Below, one piece after another: positions 27,806 through 29,134 of a stretch of 29,134 nt of DNA. Made by a program: the position numbers and the translations under genes. The DNA is from an uncultured Phascolarctobacterium sp. GTDB lineage: Bacteria > Bacillota > Negativicutes > Acidaminococcales > Acidaminococcaceae. Location: the NCBI GenBank assembly GCA_934234275.1, contig CAKQHU010000003.1:1-29134 (forward strand). Direction: 5' to 3'. The notes beneath the pieces are model-generated. The model was given only the letters and a program-made list of their open reading frames with translations, was not told the DNA's origin and did no database searches. The first letter of the stretch is position 1; each line of letters opens with the position of its first letter.

Positions 27806-29134
27806 TTATACTTCCGGAGTTTTCTCCTCAGCATTTTCTTTAGCCTGCTCCTGCTGCAGCAGAGCCATAAACTGCTCACCGGTAATAGTTTCCTTCTCCA
27901 GCAGGTACTGTGCCAGTACATCAAGCTTATCTCTGTTGTCCTGCAAAATCGTGCGTGCCTTTTCGTGCGCCTCCTTAATCAACGCCAAAACCTTGGCATC
28001 AATCTTGCCGGCCGTCGCTTCACTGCACTGCAGGGCAGCGTCGCCGCCCAGATAACGGTTGGCAATAACCTCGGTAGCCATCATGTCAAATTCTTCCGTC
28101 ATGCCCAGACGTGTTACCATGCTGCGTGCCAGCTTGGTAGCCTGCTCAATATCATTGGAAGCGCCGCTGGTAATGCTGCCGAAAACAACCTCCTCGGCAC
28201 TGCGGCCGCCGGTCATGGTTACAATCTTGTTGAACAGCTCTTCCTTGGTCATCAGCACGCTGTCATTTTCGCTGATCTGCATGGTGTAGCCCAAAGCGCC
28301 GTTGGTACGCGGAATAATAGTAATCTTGTGTACCGGAGCACTGTGCTTCTGCATAGCAGCCACAAGTGCATGGCCGATTTCATGATAGGCAATAACCTTT
28401 TTCTCTTCAGGAGAAATTACCGCACCCTTACGTTGGTAACCGGCGATAACGGTTTCAATGGATTCCTCCAGATCTTCCTGCTCCACCACGTTACGATGCA
28501 TTTTTACGGCACGCAGCGCACCTTCATTGATGATGTTGGCGAGCTCTGCACCGCTGGCTCCGGCTGTTGCCCGCGCCAACGTGCCATAGTCAATATTATC
28601 TGCCATATGCACATTACGTGCATGAACCTTCAGGATAGCCTCACGGCCCTTCAAATCAGGCAGCTCAACAGGAATACGGCGGTCAAAACGTCCCGGACGC
28701 AGCAGCGCCTTGTCCAAGGATTCCGGACGGTTGGTAGCCGCCAAAATTACTACGCCCTTGCTGCCGTCAAAGCCGTCCATTTCGCTCAGCAGCTGATTCA
28801 AAGTCTGCTCGCGTTCATCATTTCCGCCGAACTGGCCGTTATCACGGCGTTTGCCGATGGCATCGATTTCATCGATAAATACTATGCAAGGTGCCTTTTC
28901 CTGCGCCTGCTTGAACAAATCGCGCACACGGGCAGCGCCCATGCCGACGAACATTTCTACAAATTCACTGCCGCTGATGCTGAAGAACGGCACCTTAGCT
29001 TCACCTGCTACCGCACGCGCCAGCAAGGTTTTACCTGTACCGGGAGGGCCTACCAGTAAAGCACCCTTAGGCATGTTGGCACCGATATCCTTGTACTTGC
29101 CGGGATTATGCAGAAAATCAACCAGCTCCATCAG
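27806..29134 (-). CDS. ftsH: ATP-dependent zinc metalloprotease FtsH, N-terminus cut by window edge
   Basis: Membrane-bound AAA+ protease; the visible 442 residues are the ATPase and protease domains. Walker [10 protein letters not shown], pore motif FVEMFVG, Walker [13 protein letters not shown], the second region of homology with arginine finger ([18 protein letters not shown]), then the zinc site as HEIGH (commonly HEAGH in the family; the two His and the Glu are kept) and the third ligand region in LGGDAALQ. The C-terminus ends in a Glu-rich tail. The reading frame continues beyond 29134 upstream; the roughly 180 residues with the two membrane helices are outside the window, so the ATG at 29131 is internal. 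Confidence 0.97.
   Translation of the reverse strand: MMELVDFLHNPGKYKDIGANMPKGALLVGPPGTGKTLLARAVAGEAKVPFFSISGSEFVEMFVGMGAARVRDLFKQAQEKAPCIVFIDEIDAIGKRRDNGQFGGNDEREQTLNQLLSEMDGFDGSKGVVILAATNRPESLDKALLRPGRFDRRIPVELPDLKGREAILKVHARNVHMADNIDYGTLARATAGASGAELANIINEGALRAVKMHRNVVEQEDLEESIETVIAGYQRKGAVISPEEKKVIAYHEIGHALVAAMQKHSAPVHKITIIPRTNGALGYTMQISENDSVLMTKEELFNKIVTMTGGRSAEEVVFGSITSGASNDIEQATKLARSMVTRLGMTEEFDMMATEVIANRYLGGDAALQCSEATAGKIDAKVLALIKEAHEKARTILQDNRDKLDVLAQYLLEKETITGEQFMALLQQEQAKENAEEKTPEV

Noticed and set aside
27803..29059. 418-residue plus-strand frame opposite ftsH
   Set aside because: Antisense shadow of ftsH; no protein family signature and rich in His, Gln and Cys as mirrored frames here tend to be.

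Overview
The window looks like a chromosomal stretch of a diderm firmicute (Negativicutes; an Acidaminococcaceae member such as Phascolarctobacterium would fit). This is inferred from two things seen together: a Bacillus-like housekeeping order (ispE - purR - glmU - prs - pth) and a signal-peptide-bearing protein that ends in an outer-membrane beta-barrel signature (aromatic C-terminal Phe). No rRNA, tRNA or CRISPR array was seen.

Layout. 1-1952 (minus): tagO/wecA and wecB, an envelope polysaccharide initiation pair; wecB runs off the left edge. 2430-4294 (plus): a two-gene unit of an outer-membrane barrel protein and a secreted Ntn-type amide hydrolase. 4372-6047 (minus): a Y-family DNA polymerase with a 67-residue partner. 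6191-7087 (minus): a YitT-type membrane protein. 7278-12955 (plus): ispE, a GntR/FCD regulator, a nucleotidyltransferase, purR, glmU and prs, which link isoprenoid, purine, UDP-GlcNAc and PRPP metabolism. 13043-14430 (plus): a membrane-anchored polysaccharide deacetylase and pth. 14512-18060 (minus): a six-gene type II/IV pilus-like (comG-like) operon with an inner-membrane GspF protein and five pilin-like proteins, but no ATPase nearby. 18270-19457 (minus): an MFS exporter. 27806-29134 (minus): ftsH, 5' end cut by the window edge.

The accessory part is a compact integrated element of about 7.9 kb (19641-27508) bounded by perfect 71-bp direct repeats. It has a leftward XRE repressor facing a rightward lysis-lysogeny-like promoter, a Cro-like protein, several tiny genes, an excisionase-like HTH, an 868-residue primase/DUF927-type helicase, a double iteron cluster around an AT-rich core that looks like a replication origin, a sigma-region-4-like late regulator with an in-frame 11-bp tandem repeat, and a tyrosine integrase beside the right repeat. 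It has no capsid, tail, terminase, lysis or conjugation genes. This is the layout expected of a phage satellite (PICI-like) or another minimal replicating integrative element, and it is the best candidate here for an undescribed system. Its attachment core is a transcription-terminator hairpin followed by the ribosome binding site of a small downstream gene. The sequence just left of the left repeat resembles the tail of the element's own integrase gene, which suggests earlier visits by a relative.
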